Of a DNA stretch of 64,000 nt, positions 17,097 through 25,937 are shown piece by piece. This DNA is from Pontibacillus salipaludis. GTDB lineage: Bacteria; Bacillota; Bacilli; Bacillales; BH030062. The stretch lies in the NCBI RefSeq assembly GCF_014642405.1, contig NZ_BMIN01000016.1, positions 35,535 to 99,534 of the forward strand. The letters run 5' to 3'. A program made the translations under genes and the position numbers. The notes under the pieces were generated by a model, which saw only the letters and a list, made by a program, of their open reading frames with translations, was not told the DNA's origin and made no database searches. Every line of letters begins with the position of its first letter. Positions within the stretch are counted from its first letter, which is position 1.

Positions 17097-18239
17097 TTAC
17101 TGTTCTTTTCTTGCCTGTGTCATTTGATGCCATACAGAGCCTTTTGCTTCTTCTCCGCCTTCAATGCGTCGAAGTGCCATTTTAGCCTGCATGCGTACTT
17201 CAAATTCTGAATCTTGAATCGCTTCTTGTAAAGCGGGAATTGCTGATTCATCACCTAGTTCGTATAAAAACATAGCCGCTCGCCATCGTACAAGTTTATT
17301 TTGATCCGATAATGATGCAATCATTTCAGGCATGGCTTCCTTGAATCCTAGATCAGATAAACAATCTCCGGCTGTACGGCGTACAGTTACTGATTTATCT
17401 TTTAATGCTTTATATAGATAGGGAAGTACTTCAGGTTCTTCAATCATCCCCAAATATGCGGTTGCCAGGCGGCGGATGGAAGCCTTCTCATCTTCTAGCG
17501 CTTTATCTAATACAGGGAGATCATTATACGTTGGATTCATACGATCGAGTGCAGCATAGCGCACTTTCCAATCTGTTTCATCTAACGTTTCAAGTGTTAC
17601 TTGTTTTGTCTCTTCTTGTCCTGTTTGAATATCACCCGCGCCATCTTCAAAAGCATGTTCTACTAATGACGTTAGACGTTCCTCGTCGTAGCTTGCTGAA
17701 AGTTCTTCGGCAACATCTTGGCCAACTTCTTCAGCGTCGCCGTACCGAGGATTTTGTTCTACCCATTTTCTTTCCATGACCATATTAGGTGAGGCAGGTG
17801 ATGCTTTCATGGCTGCGTTCATAAATCTTTCTGGAAGTCCTACCCGTTGCTCATTATCGCCTTCTTGAAGCTTAATTTGCATCGGAATTCCTCGAAACAT
17901 TTGTACATAAACGTTTACTTCTCCAAAAGCTTCTGCATTTGGTGTTTCTTCATTAGTCTCTTCCATAGCTGGTTGTGCGACTGAGCCAAATACAGAACGC
18001 ACTGCAGGTAGAATGTTTTCCCAGGCGTGCTTAGGATTTCGATCTAGTGCAATAAAGTCTGAAACATGATACAGATTTTTAACCCCTTCAATTGCGAAAA
18101 GTTGTTGAATGTAATCTGGCGCATCTGATAGATCATCGGTTCTCTTAAAATTTCGTGATTCTCCGTCGGCTAATTGTTCATTCAAGTTGATCTTCATTGA
18201 ATTGGGGCTTGGTGTCGGTTCAATTGACATAATATTCAA
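17097..18239 (-). CDS. cvfC: Conserved virulence factor C-like protein (YpgR): Nfu N-terminal domain plus HEAT repeats
   Basis: About 380 residues. The first 90 (EPTPSPNSMKINLNEQL, then GVKNLYHVSDFIAL) resemble the Nfu/NifU N-terminal scaffold domain. A middle region carries MQIKLQEGDNEQRVGLP. The last 150 residues form HEAT/PBS-lyase-type repeats (DWKVRYAALDRM, EVLPYLYKALKD, LVRWRAAMFLYELGD). The same arrangement occurs in B. subtilis YpgR and staphylococcal CvfC. I chose TTG 18239 because AAGGGGGA lies seven bases upstream; an ATG at 18230 is an alternative. The biochemical role is not established. Confidence 0.85.
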   Translation of the reverse strand: MNIMSIEPTPSPNSMKINLNEQLADGESRNFKRTDDLSDAPDYIQQLFAIEGVKNLYHVSDFIALDRNPKHAWENILPAVRSVFGSVAQPAMEETNEETPNAEAFGEVNVYVQMFRGIPMQIKLQEGDNEQRVGLPERFMNAAMKASPASPNMVMERKWVEQNPRYGDAEEVGQDVAEELSASYDEERLTSLVEHAFEDGAGDIQTGQEETKQVTLETLDETDWKVRYAALDRMNPTYNDLPVLDKALEDEKASIRRLATAYLGMIEEPEVLPYLYKALKDKSVTVRRTAGDCLSDLGFKEAMPEMIASLSDQNKLVRWRAAMFLYELGDESAIPALQEAIQDSEFEVRMQAKMALRRIEGGEEAKGSVWHQMTQARKEQ

Positions 18240-18395
18240 TTTAATGTCCCCCTTACACGTATACTCTTTGTTGATTTTAACAAACACAGCTTTGGAGTTC
18301 CATTATTGCGTTTGATTCTATGGGAAAGAAGATGTTTATTGAGGCTTACATGCTTTAAATAACATTATTGTGGCTAGTAATAGGCTGATCACGGT

Positions 18396-18802
18396 TGAAG
18401 GTGGAAGTCGCACGTCTAGAAAGAGTAGGAGCACGGCCGAAAAAGGGAGATGCACGGCCAGAAAGAGTAGGAGCACGGCTGAAAAAGGGAGATGCACGGC
18501 CAGAAAGAGTAGGAGCACGGCGGAAAAAGGAAGACGAACGGCCGGAAAGAGTAGGAGCACGGCCGGAAAAGGGAGATGCACGGCCAGAAAGAGTAGGAGC
18601 ACGGCTGAAAAAGGGAGATGCACGTCTAGAAAGAGTAGGAGCACGTCCGAAAAAGGGAGACGCACGGCCGGAAAGAGTAGGAGCACGGCGGAAAAAGGAA
18701 TTCGCACGGCCAGAAAGAGTTGAAGCACGGCTGAAAAAGGAATTCGCACGGCCAGAAAGAGTTGAAGCACGGCTGAAAAAGGAATTCGCACAGCCAGAAA
18801 AG
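18396..18802. repeat. 42-bp tandem-repeat minisatellite
   Basis: About nine and a half tandem copies of a 42-bp unit, made of two related half-units near GAAAGAGTAGGAGCACGGC and GAAAAAGGGAGATGCACGGC. The last three copies form a subtype with AATTCGCACGG and GTTGAAGCACGG. Because 42 is divisible by three, long open frames run through on both strands and give spurious low-complexity translations. None has a convincing ribosome site. The array lies between the promoter side of cvfC and the serA terminator. The rest of the interval 18240-18870 holds only that terminator. Confidence 0.93.
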
Positions 18803-18817
18803 CCCCGCATTCCCAAC

Positions 18818-18858
18818 AAAACAAACAAAACGGCCCTGCTTTTATATAAGCAGGGCCG
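18818..18858 (-). terminator. Terminator of the aminotransferase-serA operon
   Basis: CGGCCCTGCTT (18831-18841) pairs perfectly with AAGCAGGGCCG (18848-18858) around a 6-base loop. On the minus strand it is followed by GTTTTGTTTGTTTTG. Confidence 0.85.
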
Positions 18859-18870
18859 CCTCGATTATTT

Positions 18871-20454
18871 TTATAAATCTATATTTTTTGCAGAGTGAAT
18901 ATGGTCAACTTGAAGCAGTTCTCCTAATACTTCCTCAGAGAGAGCTTTATCGATCGTTAACATCATAATCGCTTGACCACCAACTTGTTTACGACCAACT
19001 TGCATGGTTGCGATGTTGATCTCATGTTTGCCTAGTAAGCTACCAACATGCCCTATGATTCCAGGAACGTCTGTATGTTGAATGTAGAGGAGACGATCTG
19101 TTGGTGCGATGTCGATTGTATACTGATTCACGTGAACAATACGTGGCCCTAAACCATCAAATAAAGTTCCGGCTGCGCTGTATTCTCCCTCATCAGTTGT
19201 TAAAGTTACACTGATTAGACCAGAATAGCCTAGACTAGCTGTTGTATTCTCGACAGAGTAGCTCAAACCATATTGCTTGGCGAGGTGAGTTGCGTTAACT
19301 ATATTCACCTTTTCTCCTAGATAATGGCTAAGCAACCCTTTTACAAAGGTGCGGGTCACAAGCTCAGTATTAAAATCAGTCAATGTGCCTGCGTAGCTGA
19401 TCTTGATGTGTCTTGGAGGTTGTTTCGCGAGTTGAATCATCATTTCTCCAAGTTTCTCACTTAATAAGTAGTAAGGCTCAAGAATCTTTCTTGTTTCGTC
19501 GTTAACAGCTGGCATATTAACAGCGTTTTGGAACGGTTGATCGGAAAGAATATTTAAGATTTCTTGACTTACATCTTCTGCAACATACAGTTGTGCTTCA
19601 GAGGTGGACGCCCCCAAGTGCGGGGTAACAATGACTTCTGGCTTGCCGACGAGCGGGTTATCTGTTGGTGGTTCTTCTTCAAATACATCCAGAGCAGCTC
19701 TTGCCACTATTCCTTCATCAATGGCTTCAAGGAGAGCGGTCTCATCGATGATTCCTCCGCGTGCGCAGTTTACAATACGGACGCCTTTTTTCATTTTTTG
19801 GAATGCGCTCTTGTTAATTAAGTGATGAGTTTCTTTAATGAGCGGCGTGTGGACAGTGATGAAATCTGCATTTTCATAAATTTTATCCAGATCACCTTTT
19901 TGAATGCCAATTTGAGAGGCCCGTTCTTCTGTTAAGAAGGGATCGTAGCCAATTACATTCATCTGAAAAGCTTTTGCCCGTTTGGATACTTCTGTTCCGA
20001 TTCTTCCCATACCGACTATACCAAGCGTCTTTCCTTTAAGCTCAACGCCTTTATACGTTTTTCTATCCCAATTACCCTCTGTTAATGTTTTATGGGCTTG
20101 AGGGATGTTTCTTGCCGATGCCATAAGCATAGCGAAAGTGTGTTCACAAGTGGAAATTGTATTTCCGTTCGGTGCGTTGACTACTATCACTCCGTGTTCG
20201 GTAGCAGCTTCAAGGTCAATGGTGTCAACACCAACGCCAGCACGACCAATGACTTTTAACTTTGTCGCACATTCTAGAATCTCTTTTGTCACCTTTGTTT
20301 GAGAGCGTACAATCAGACCATCATATTCTGGAATCGTTTCCTTTAACGCCTCAGGCGAAAGATCAGTTTTTTGGTCTACTTGAACTTGGTCAGAATCTAG
20401 AAGCGCTCTGATTCCATCTTCACTAATTGGATCACTTACTAATACTTTAAACAT
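18871..20454 (-). CDS. serA: D-3-phosphoglycerate dehydrogenase (long, ACT-containing)
   Basis: Oxidises 3-phosphoglycerate to 3-phosphohydroxypyruvate, the first step of serine synthesis. The NAD-binding GMGRIGTEVSKRAKA is near residue 147. The catalytic set is visible as NCARGGIID (Arg), ALDVFEEEPP (Glu) and VTPHLGAST (His). A substrate-binding domain and a C-terminal ACT domain (DVPGIIGHVGSLLG) follow, as in the 525-residue Bacillus enzyme. The start at ATG 20454 (MFKVLVSDP) overlaps the end of the upstream aminotransferase gene by 8 bases, with AGGAGGTG before it, suggesting coupled translation. Confidence 0.96.
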   Translation of the reverse strand: MFKVLVSDPISEDGIRALLDSDQVQVDQKTDLSPEALKETIPEYDGLIVRSQTKVTKEILECATKLKVIGRAGVGVDTIDLEAATEHGVIVVNAPNGNTISTCEHTFAMLMASARNIPQAHKTLTEGNWDRKTYKGVELKGKTLGIVGMGRIGTEVSKRAKAFQMNVIGYDPFLTEERASQIGIQKGDLDKIYENADFITVHTPLIKETHHLINKSAFQKMKKGVRIVNCARGGIIDETALLEAIDEGIVARAALDVFEEEPPTDNPLVGKPEVIVTPHLGASTSEAQLYVAEDVSQEILNILSDQPFQNAVNMPAVNDETRKILEPYYLLSEKLGEMMIQLAKQPPRHIKISYAGTLTDFNTELVTRTFVKGLLSHYLGEKVNIVNATHLAKQYGLSYSVENTTASLGYSGLISVTLTTDEGEYSAAGTLFDGLGPRIVHVNQYTIDIAPTDRLLYIQHTDVPGIIGHVGSLLGKHEINIATMQVGRKQVGGQAIMMLTIDKALSEEVLGELLQVDHIHSAKNIDL

Positions 20455-21598
20455 GTTTAACATACACCTCCTGGGCTGCTTTAACGCCTGCACCTAGCTC
20501 AATATCTACACCAAGTTGTTGCAAGCCAATTTCAATCATAGATAGCGTAGTTAGGACATCCGCTGGAGAGCAGTATCCCATATGACCGATTCTGAATATT
20601 TTCCCTTTTAATTCTTTCTGGCCGCCAGCTAACGTTAATCCGAATTGTTTAGAGAGAAAGCTCCGAAGTTCATCTGGTTTAAATTGTTCTGTTTCTTTAA
20701 CAGATGTCACGGTAGGGGAGGCATCCTCTTCGTTTGTCAGAAGCGGTAACCCAAGCGCTTTAATACCTTCCCGTGTCATTTCTTTCATAACTTGATGGCG
20801 GTGGAAGACATGGTCAAGCGTTTCTTCCTCCATCATTTTACTTACTTCCTGAAGTCCATGGATTAAAGAGACAGCAGGGGTATAAGGAGTCATACTGTTC
20901 TCAAGCTGCTTTTGATAAGCTTTTATATTTAAATAGAAAGATGGATTCCCTTCTTCAAGCTTGGCTTCAGCTTTTTTACTTAATGCAACAAATGATAACC
21001 CTGGTGGTAGCATCATTGCTTTTTGGGAGCCAGTAACAAGCACATCCAAGTTCCATTGATCCATGTTGCCTGGTACTCCTCCTATACAGCTAACTCCATC
21101 TACTAAAACAAGGGCATCACTGTATTGGTGAACTGTTTCAGAAAGCTGTTGAATAGGGTGTATAACACCAGTTGATGTCTCGTTATAAGTTAACAGAACT
21201 GCTTTTGCATCCTGATGTTCCTGAAGGGTTCTCTTAAGTTCTTCAGATGTAACAGAGCGACCCCATTCAATTTCTAATCGATGAGTGTTGTAACCATTAT
21301 GTTCACACACGTTTGCGAAGCGGTCTCCAAATGCTCCTGCAACAACAACGATTACCTTCTCACCTTGGGCGACAGTGTTCGTAACAGCAGCTTCTAGTGC
21401 TGCTGTTCCGCTTGCCGTCAGTGTATAGACAGGTTGAGATGTTCCGAAAATAGGCTTTAGACGTTCGCTCGTATCCGCGAATAGCTTTGCGAATGAAGGA
21501 GAGCGGTGTCCAATCATAGGTTGGTTCATCGCGTGTTTCACGCGGTCTGGAATCGGTGTTGGTCCTGGAGCTCGAAGAAATGTTTGATCTTGTAGCAT
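20447..21598 (-). CDS. Class V aminotransferase (alanine-glyoxylate/serine-pyruvate type), probable serine-pathway enzyme
   Basis: A 383-residue PLP enzyme. The start FLRAPGPTPIPDRV and the PLP lysine in VTGSQKAMMLPPG near residue 190 are typical of the alanine-glyoxylate/serine-pyruvate aminotransferase group rather than of classical SerC. It is first in an operon with serA behind a serine T-box, so it probably supplies the amino-transfer step of serine synthesis (on phosphohydroxypyruvate or hydroxypyruvate). That role is inferred from context. It has the usual length, and its stop overlaps the serA start. Confidence 0.88.
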   Translation of the reverse strand: MLQDQTFLRAPGPTPIPDRVKHAMNQPMIGHRSPSFAKLFADTSERLKPIFGTSQPVYTLTASGTAALEAAVTNTVAQGEKVIVVVAGAFGDRFANVCEHNGYNTHRLEIEWGRSVTSEELKRTLQEHQDAKAVLLTYNETSTGVIHPIQQLSETVHQYSDALVLVDGVSCIGGVPGNMDQWNLDVLVTGSQKAMMLPPGLSFVALSKKAEAKLEEGNPSFYLNIKAYQKQLENSMTPYTPAVSLIHGLQEVSKMMEEETLDHVFHRHQVMKEMTREGIKALGLPLLTNEEDASPTVTSVKETEQFKPDELRSFLSKQFGLTLAGGQKELKGKIFRIGHMGYCSPADVLTTLSMIEIGLQQLGVDIELGAGVKAAQEVYVKHV

Positions 21599-21630
21599 TT
21601 GAAAATCCCTCCTGTGTATTTAAGGTAAAA

Positions 21631-21890
21631 TAAAAAACGCCCCTTGCTAACGTATTGCTAGCAAGGGGCGTTGTCATTAACGCGGTACCACCCTTTAATA
21701 AACGACAAGCGTCGTCCTCTCATTTGGTAAAATTACCAGTCTGATAACGGTTGACGCCGAGTGTGCCTACTTTATATTTCGGACACTAGTTTAGAAGGGC
21801 TACCCATAAACTGTGCCGTCGATTCTCACCTACCATCGACTCTCTGAGGGTCACAAATTTATGTTGGTCTTCATCATTACTTTTCCTTAT
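21631..21890 (-). promoter_or_regulatory. T-box leader, probable serine specifier
   Basis: On the minus strand the leader contains GATGAAGA, AGAGAG, a GGTAGGTG apical motif, the T-box AAAGGGTGGTACCGCG (21697-21681) and a terminator (14-bp arms 21636-21649 and 21659-21672, then a T run). In the region opposite the 5' helix the codon AGC (21801-21799) lies at the specifier position and specifies serine, matching the aminotransferase-serA operon that starts at 21598. Uncharged tRNA-Ser should promote read-through. The exact specifier register is read by eye. Confidence 0.93.
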
Positions 21891-21950
21891 TTTTTAGAAG
21901 TTTAGCACGTTAAATTGTTCATGTAAACAGAAAAGTTCTACTATTTACAT

Positions 21951-24128
21951 TTATTCAGGCGGTCTTGATATTGGAGCGCCCATATCCTGTGCAAGTAGTA
22001 CAAGGGACTGGTTGATGCGCCAAATGTAGTAAAGTTTGTATACGAAGATACGTTTTGATAGATCGTTGTCCTGATCAGGATAACGTTCGATGCGCTCACG
22101 ATCGTGTTCTAAATCATAGATCGTTTGATGTCGTTTCGTACGTAACATTTCACTAATAGCTGCGATATTATGATTGACATGAGCTTGGATGTGATCGATT
22201 GTTTCTTTTAAATCAGAATCAATGTTAGGTTCATGCCCTCTCGTGGCATTTAAGTGTTTGGCATAGTAATTCGTCGCTACAAGGATGGTCAACCATCTTT
22301 CAATATCAGACCTTGAGAATCGTGCGGGACGTTTTCGGATAGATTCTGAATCAATTTTGAATTGATGCAAAGACTGATCAAGGTCAAAAGCTATTTCAGT
22401 CAAGTTTTCGGTTGTGTTCTTCCCTTTTAGGCCCATTAAATAAGTCTCAATGTATTTAGACAAGGAATCTAAAAATGAAAGAGTCGTATCCGTTACTTTT
22501 TCTCTCGTTTTGTTCGGAAGTACTAATGCAGCTGAGAAGAATCCAATATAGGCCCCAAGGAACGTATCTAAGACACGTGCTAGTAATAGGTGATACGTAA
22601 TGCCACCTAATAAAAGGTCGTATAGCATAGCGATAATCATAGTAATCCAGAACATGGCTAAAGAATAGGAGACGTTAAACAAGTAAAAGGCCATGAATAT
22701 GCACAAAAATATAAACGCAACCTGCCATGTACTTTGACCGGTTAACACTAAGGAAACTCCAAATCCAACAATCGCGCCAGCAATGGTACCAATCGTACGT
22801 TCATTCGCTTTAATAAAGGTGCGTCCTACTGTATCTGTTCCCATGAATACAATAAATGCTGAAAGTAATATCCAGTACTGGTGTGTAGGGGTTAATAAAT
22901 AACCAAGCGCAATCGAAAGTGCCCCTGCTAGGAGAGCCTGGAGTGCTTTTTTGGTCGTAGGTTCAAGTCCTTCTTGTTCTTCTTCTTGAGAGGGTTCATC
23001 GGGTGCTTCTTCTTTATTTGTCCGTTCTATATTCTTGTGACGAACTTCATGAAGCTCAAATGCACCTTCTATAACATGGTTCGCCATCGTATTCAGTCGG
23101 CGTAATAGGAATAACCACTCATCATACTCTTGTTGGTTAATTTCTTGAGCAACTGCTCGAAGTTGCTGTACGCTCTTTTCAGCTTCTAGGAGCTGGTCTA
23201 CTACATTATGATGGCGTAATACCTTAACGTCTCTTGTTGATTGAATGAGTTGAACAAGGGCCTTTTGCACGTCGTTATGACTAAGTGCTTCTTGTTCCTT
23301 AAGCTGCTTAATTGTAGGGGTTAACGTTTCCATTAACATTTGCACATCAAATACATACAGACGAAGTTGATTTGCTGTTATTCCTTCCCATACATCATAA
23401 GGGTCCACATCCCCAAGTTGTGCTGCAATATTTCGAGCATATTCATTCAACTTTAAAACGTTGCGGTTTAAGTAGCGTAGCTGACTTTCATCCTCATAAG
23501 GGTGTTGAATAATATGAATGACTCTAGAGAGGATCAGGTTTGTTTGTATGTGAAAGGAAGTCATACTTCTTTTTAGTACATTTTCTGGTTTATTCTTTAA
23601 TAAAACAAACTTATAGAAATATGCATAAAAGACTCCTATGGCTATACCGATAAAATAAATCGGTAAATCGTTAAATTGAACACCTAAGATTGTTGAAAAG
23701 TAAATCGAGATAAAGCCGATCATATTTAATGAGAAGTAACGGGAGCCGTAACGAGAAAGATAAAAAGCTAAGAATACAACGCTCAATATTGCTACATCTG
23801 ATAGGTGGAAATAAGAAGAGGTCCAGGCTCCAATGGTAAGTGTTATTCCACTTGATAGAGCAAGGAGTAGCGTTGTGACCTTTTGCTTTTGACTCGTGTC
23901 GTCAAATACAGCAAAGACACCTAAGAGTCCTACAATTCCAGAGAAGATCGGTACGGTAATTAAACTGTAATCGAGCCAATCTAATAGAAGATTTGTAGTG
24001 AGTACAGAGGAGATCACACTTAGCGTGGCCTTTGTTGCATTGAGTAGGCGGGTCAGACCAGGGTCTGCAGCCGTAATTCGTGCAAGCCAATGTAGTAAGG
24101 TTTGATAGATAGTCTGTTTCATTTTCAT
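21951..24128 (-). CDS. FUSC-family (aromatic acid exporter-like) membrane protein
   Basis: A 725-residue protein with the duplicated FUSC layout. A first helix bundle lies at about residues 15-175, a long cytoplasmic helical region follows to about 390 (with an acidic TNKEEAPDEPSQEEEQEG linker), then a second bundle at about 395-545 containing FMGTDTVGRTF and NERTIGTIAGAIVG, and a soluble C-terminal domain. Relatives include YccS, AaeB and fusaric-acid resistance proteins, thought to export aromatic acids. It stands alone on this strand and the substrate is unknown. Confidence 0.87.
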   Translation of the reverse strand: MKMKQTIYQTLLHWLARITAADPGLTRLLNATKATLSVISSVLTTNLLLDWLDYSLITVPIFSGIVGLLGVFAVFDDTSQKQKVTTLLLALSSGITLTIGAWTSSYFHLSDVAILSVVFLAFYLSRYGSRYFSLNMIGFISIYFSTILGVQFNDLPIYFIGIAIGVFYAYFYKFVLLKNKPENVLKRSMTSFHIQTNLILSRVIHIIQHPYEDESQLRYLNRNVLKLNEYARNIAAQLGDVDPYDVWEGITANQLRLYVFDVQMLMETLTPTIKQLKEQEALSHNDVQKALVQLIQSTRDVKVLRHHNVVDQLLEAEKSVQQLRAVAQEINQQEYDEWLFLLRRLNTMANHVIEGAFELHEVRHKNIERTNKEEAPDEPSQEEEQEGLEPTTKKALQALLAGALSIALGYLLTPTHQYWILLSAFIVFMGTDTVGRTFIKANERTIGTIAGAIVGFGVSLVLTGQSTWQVAFIFLCIFMAFYLFNVSYSLAMFWITMIIAMLYDLLLGGITYHLLLARVLDTFLGAYIGFFSAALVLPNKTREKVTDTTLSFLDSLSKYIETYLMGLKGKNTTENLTEIAFDLDQSLHQFKIDSESIRKRPARFSRSDIERWLTILVATNYYAKHLNATRGHEPNIDSDLKETIDHIQAHVNHNIAAISEMLRTKRHQTIYDLEHDRERIERYPDQDNDLSKRIFVYKLYYIWRINQSLVLLAQDMGAPISRPPE

Positions 24129-24218
24129 ATTTTTATCATAAACGATTCAGTTCGCATCATCCAATCCAAATGCCCTATTCAGTAGAATTCTATCTATTCT
24201 GTGAATTCGCTGAATTCT

Positions 24219-24298
24219 TTCCAGCTCCCCGCAGGAAAGCGAGTTGTCCCCGAGCAAGCCCAAGCACTCATAAGCGTTGGCGGCCCCTTATATGGTAT
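24219..24298. repeat. Truncated copy of the composite palindromic repeat
   Basis: Bases 24221-24272 are identical over about 52 positions to 49622-49673 and to 53007-53058 (CCAGCTCCCCGCAGG through CCAAGCACTCATAA), and are followed by a shared GCGGCCCCTTATATGG-like end. Only one arm of the element is present, so this is a remnant. The rest of the interval 24129-24363 holds only the terminator at 24318-24348. Confidence 0.88.
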
Positions 24299-24317
24299 AA
24301 AGCCCATACCAAACATT

Positions 24318-24348
24318 AAAAAGACATTGCTTTGCACAATGTCTTTTT
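24318..24348 (-). terminator. Terminator after the small basic protein gene
   Basis: AAAAAGACATTG (24318-24329) pairs with CAATGTCTTTTT (24337-24348) around a 7-base loop. It is near-symmetrical and could stop transcription from either side. Confidence 0.8.
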
Positions 24349-24363
24349 GAGGGGATCGTATAA

Positions 24364-24513
24364 TCAGTCTTCATCGATCGTGGTTTGGGTTGGGTGTGTG
24401 GCTTTTTTCATTTCTTCTTTTGACATTACATTATCTTGGGCACCAAGTGCGTCATTATAAGGTTTTCCTTTTTGGCTACCTTGTTTTTTTCCTTGCTTAT
24501 TCTTATTCGACAT
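24364..24513 (-). CDS. Small hydrophilic protein (49 residues)
   Basis: A short gene starting MSNKNKQGKKQGSQKGKPYN and ending in TQTTIDED. The first half is lysine/glutamine/glycine-rich and the end is acidic, a composition seen in several minor small spore or stress proteins of Bacillaceae, but I do not recognise a family. AAAGGAGGCG lies seven bases before the ATG, an excellent ribosome site, and a terminator follows 15 bases after the stop. Both strongly support expression. Confidence 0.72.
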   Translation of the reverse strand: MSNKNKQGKKQGSQKGKPYNDALGAQDNVMSKEEMKKATHPTQTTIDED

Positions 24514-24560
24514 CGTAACGCCTCCTTTACGACCTTTAGTGTATCTCTATAGGGGAAGTT

Positions 24561-24887
24561 CTATGCTTCAAAGTAAATATGGTAGTGCAGGGCGCACCCT
24601 TCATTCCATGCATGATTACAGTTGGGGCAGGTGAAAGGGGCTTTTAAATACGTATTGATTGAGAATTGTGACTGACAATGGCCACAGAGTATAGCTGCTT
24701 CTTGGAACTTTTTCTTAGGCCAGCGACGAATAGGATGTTCACAAGCTTCTTCATGACATTTATAACAAGGATAGTATGTATGGCAGCAATAAAATTTAAT
24801 CGCAATAACGTCTTTAATTGTGTGATAGTGCACACACCGTGTTTCTTCATCAATGATTTGTCCAAAGATAGTAGGGGGTACGCTCAT
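24561..24887 (-). CDS. CHY-type zinc-finger protein
   Basis: About 108 residues with many paired cysteines and histidines: RCVHYHTIKDVIAIKFYCC, then YYPCYKCHEEACEH, CGHCQ and CPNCNHAW. This is the CHY zinc-finger pattern, which binds several zinc ions in a compact fold. In eukaryotes the domain occurs in ubiquitin ligases; its bacterial role is unclear. ATG 24887 is preferred over 24908 because AAGGAGGT lies seven bases upstream of it. The gene lies 47 bases upstream of the small hydrophilic protein gene on the same strand and may be cotranscribed. Confidence 0.85.
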   Translation of the reverse strand: MSVPPTIFGQIIDEETRCVHYHTIKDVIAIKFYCCHTYYPCYKCHEEACEHPIRRWPKKKFQEAAILCGHCQSQFSINTYLKAPFTCPNCNHAWNEGCALHYHIYFEA

Positions 24888-25063
24888 AGTATAGACCTCC
24901 TTATTCATATAGTGTACTGAATGATTGAAGCATTGAACATCTTTTTCTCACTACCTTGCATTATTCAGTACCATAAGGTAAGATGACATTAATTTAGAGG
25001 AAACTTTTTCCTGACTAATGAATATTATTTAGTACTGAACAATGTTGAATAGGAGGTGGATAA

Positions 25064-25387
25064 GTGAATGTTCAATTTAAGAAAGGAGCACTAGAGTTAT
25101 GTGTGCTCGTTATGATTGCGTCTAAAGACCAATATGGCTACGAGCTTGCTCAAAATGTTTCTACTAAGATTCAAATTGCAGAAGGTACTCTTTATCCCTT
25201 GCTACGACGCCTCACCAAAGAAGAGTATTTAACTACGTACTTTGCCGCATCTACTGAAGGGCCATCTAGAAAATATTACTCCATTACGCCTAAAGGAAAA
25301 GCCTACAAAGAGACACTCATCCAAGATTGGAACATGTTCACTAGTGCTGTGACAGAATTGATTGAGGAGGAGAATAAAATTGAATAA
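25064..25387 (+). CDS. PadR-family transcriptional regulator
   Basis: A 107-residue winged-helix repressor. The PadR hallmarks are the start KKGALELCVLVMI, YGYEL, then IAEGTLYPLLRRL (recognition helix) and the wing PSRKYYSITPKGK. GTG 25064 is preceded by AGGAGGTG. Its 3' end overlaps the next gene by 8 bases, and the order PadR, HAAS-domain protein, DUF4097 protein is a common Firmicute cassette. PadR proteins usually repress their own operon. The AT-rich region upstream (around 24990-25040) should hold the operator. Confidence 0.93.
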   Translation: MNVQFKKGALELCVLVMIASKDQYGYELAQNVSTKIQIAEGTLYPLLRRLTKEEYLTTYFAASTEGPSRKYYSITPKGKAYKETLIQDWNMFTSAVTELIEEENKIE

Positions 25388-25937
25388 AGATCAGTTTATG
25401 AACAAGTTGGAAGTACAATTGAGGAAACTTCCTGAAGATGTTCGAAAAGAGCTTCTATATGATTATGAAGAACATTTTGACACTGGGATTATGAAAGGTC
25501 ATTCAGAAGAGGAGCTTGCGAATCAGTTGGGTGACCCTAGGAGAATTGGCAAAGATTTATTAGCTCAGTACAGGCTTGAACGAGCACAATCTGAGAAGTC
25601 CGTTAAACATATTTTACAAGCTATATTCGCTACCATGAGCGTGAGCTTTTTAAATTTAATTCTAGTCCTCGGTCCTGCAATAGGTGTAATTGGTCTTTAT
25701 ATAGGGTTGTGTTCTATGGCCATCGGCCTGGCAATAACACCTTTCCTTTTCATCGGCAGTATGTTCTTGGGAACTGTTGAGCCATTCTTCGTTAACTTAT
25801 TCATTTCTATAACACTAGGTAGTGGTGGTTTATTGATGAGTTCCGGATTATTTATAGTTGGAAAATGGCTTTATAAGCTAACACTTTCTTATATCCGTTT
25901 TAATATAAGAATTGTAAAGGGAGAGAATGCGGCATGA
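25380..25937 (+). CDS. HAAS (DUF1700)-domain membrane protein
   Basis: About 185 residues. The N-terminal cytoplasmic helical domain (LRKLPEDVRKELLYDYEEHF, then EEELANQLGDPRRIGKDLL) is the HAAS signature. About three to four membrane helices follow. The TTG at 25380 has GAGGAGG nine bases upstream, making it better than the in-frame TTG at 25362. Members are nearly always paired with a PadR regulator and probably relay an envelope or ligand signal to it. Its last bases overlap the next gene (ATGA-type junction). Confidence 0.9.
   Translation: MNKDQFMNKLEVQLRKLPEDVRKELLYDYEEHFDTGIMKGHSEEELANQLGDPRRIGKDLLAQYRLERAQSEKSVKHILQAIFATMSVSFLNLILVLGPAIGVIGLYIGLCSMAIGLAITPFLFIGSMFLGTVEPFFVNLFISITLGSGGLLMSSGLFIVGKWLYKLTLSYIRFNIRIVKGENAA

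Noticed and set aside
18336..18898. Long open frames on both strands across the 42-bp repeats (hydrophobic FLAVRIPFSAV-type and basic ERVGARLKKGDARP-type translations)
   Set aside because: They arise because the repeat length is a multiple of three. No ribosome site precedes them, several frames are equally open, and the serA terminator lies within the plus-strand frame.
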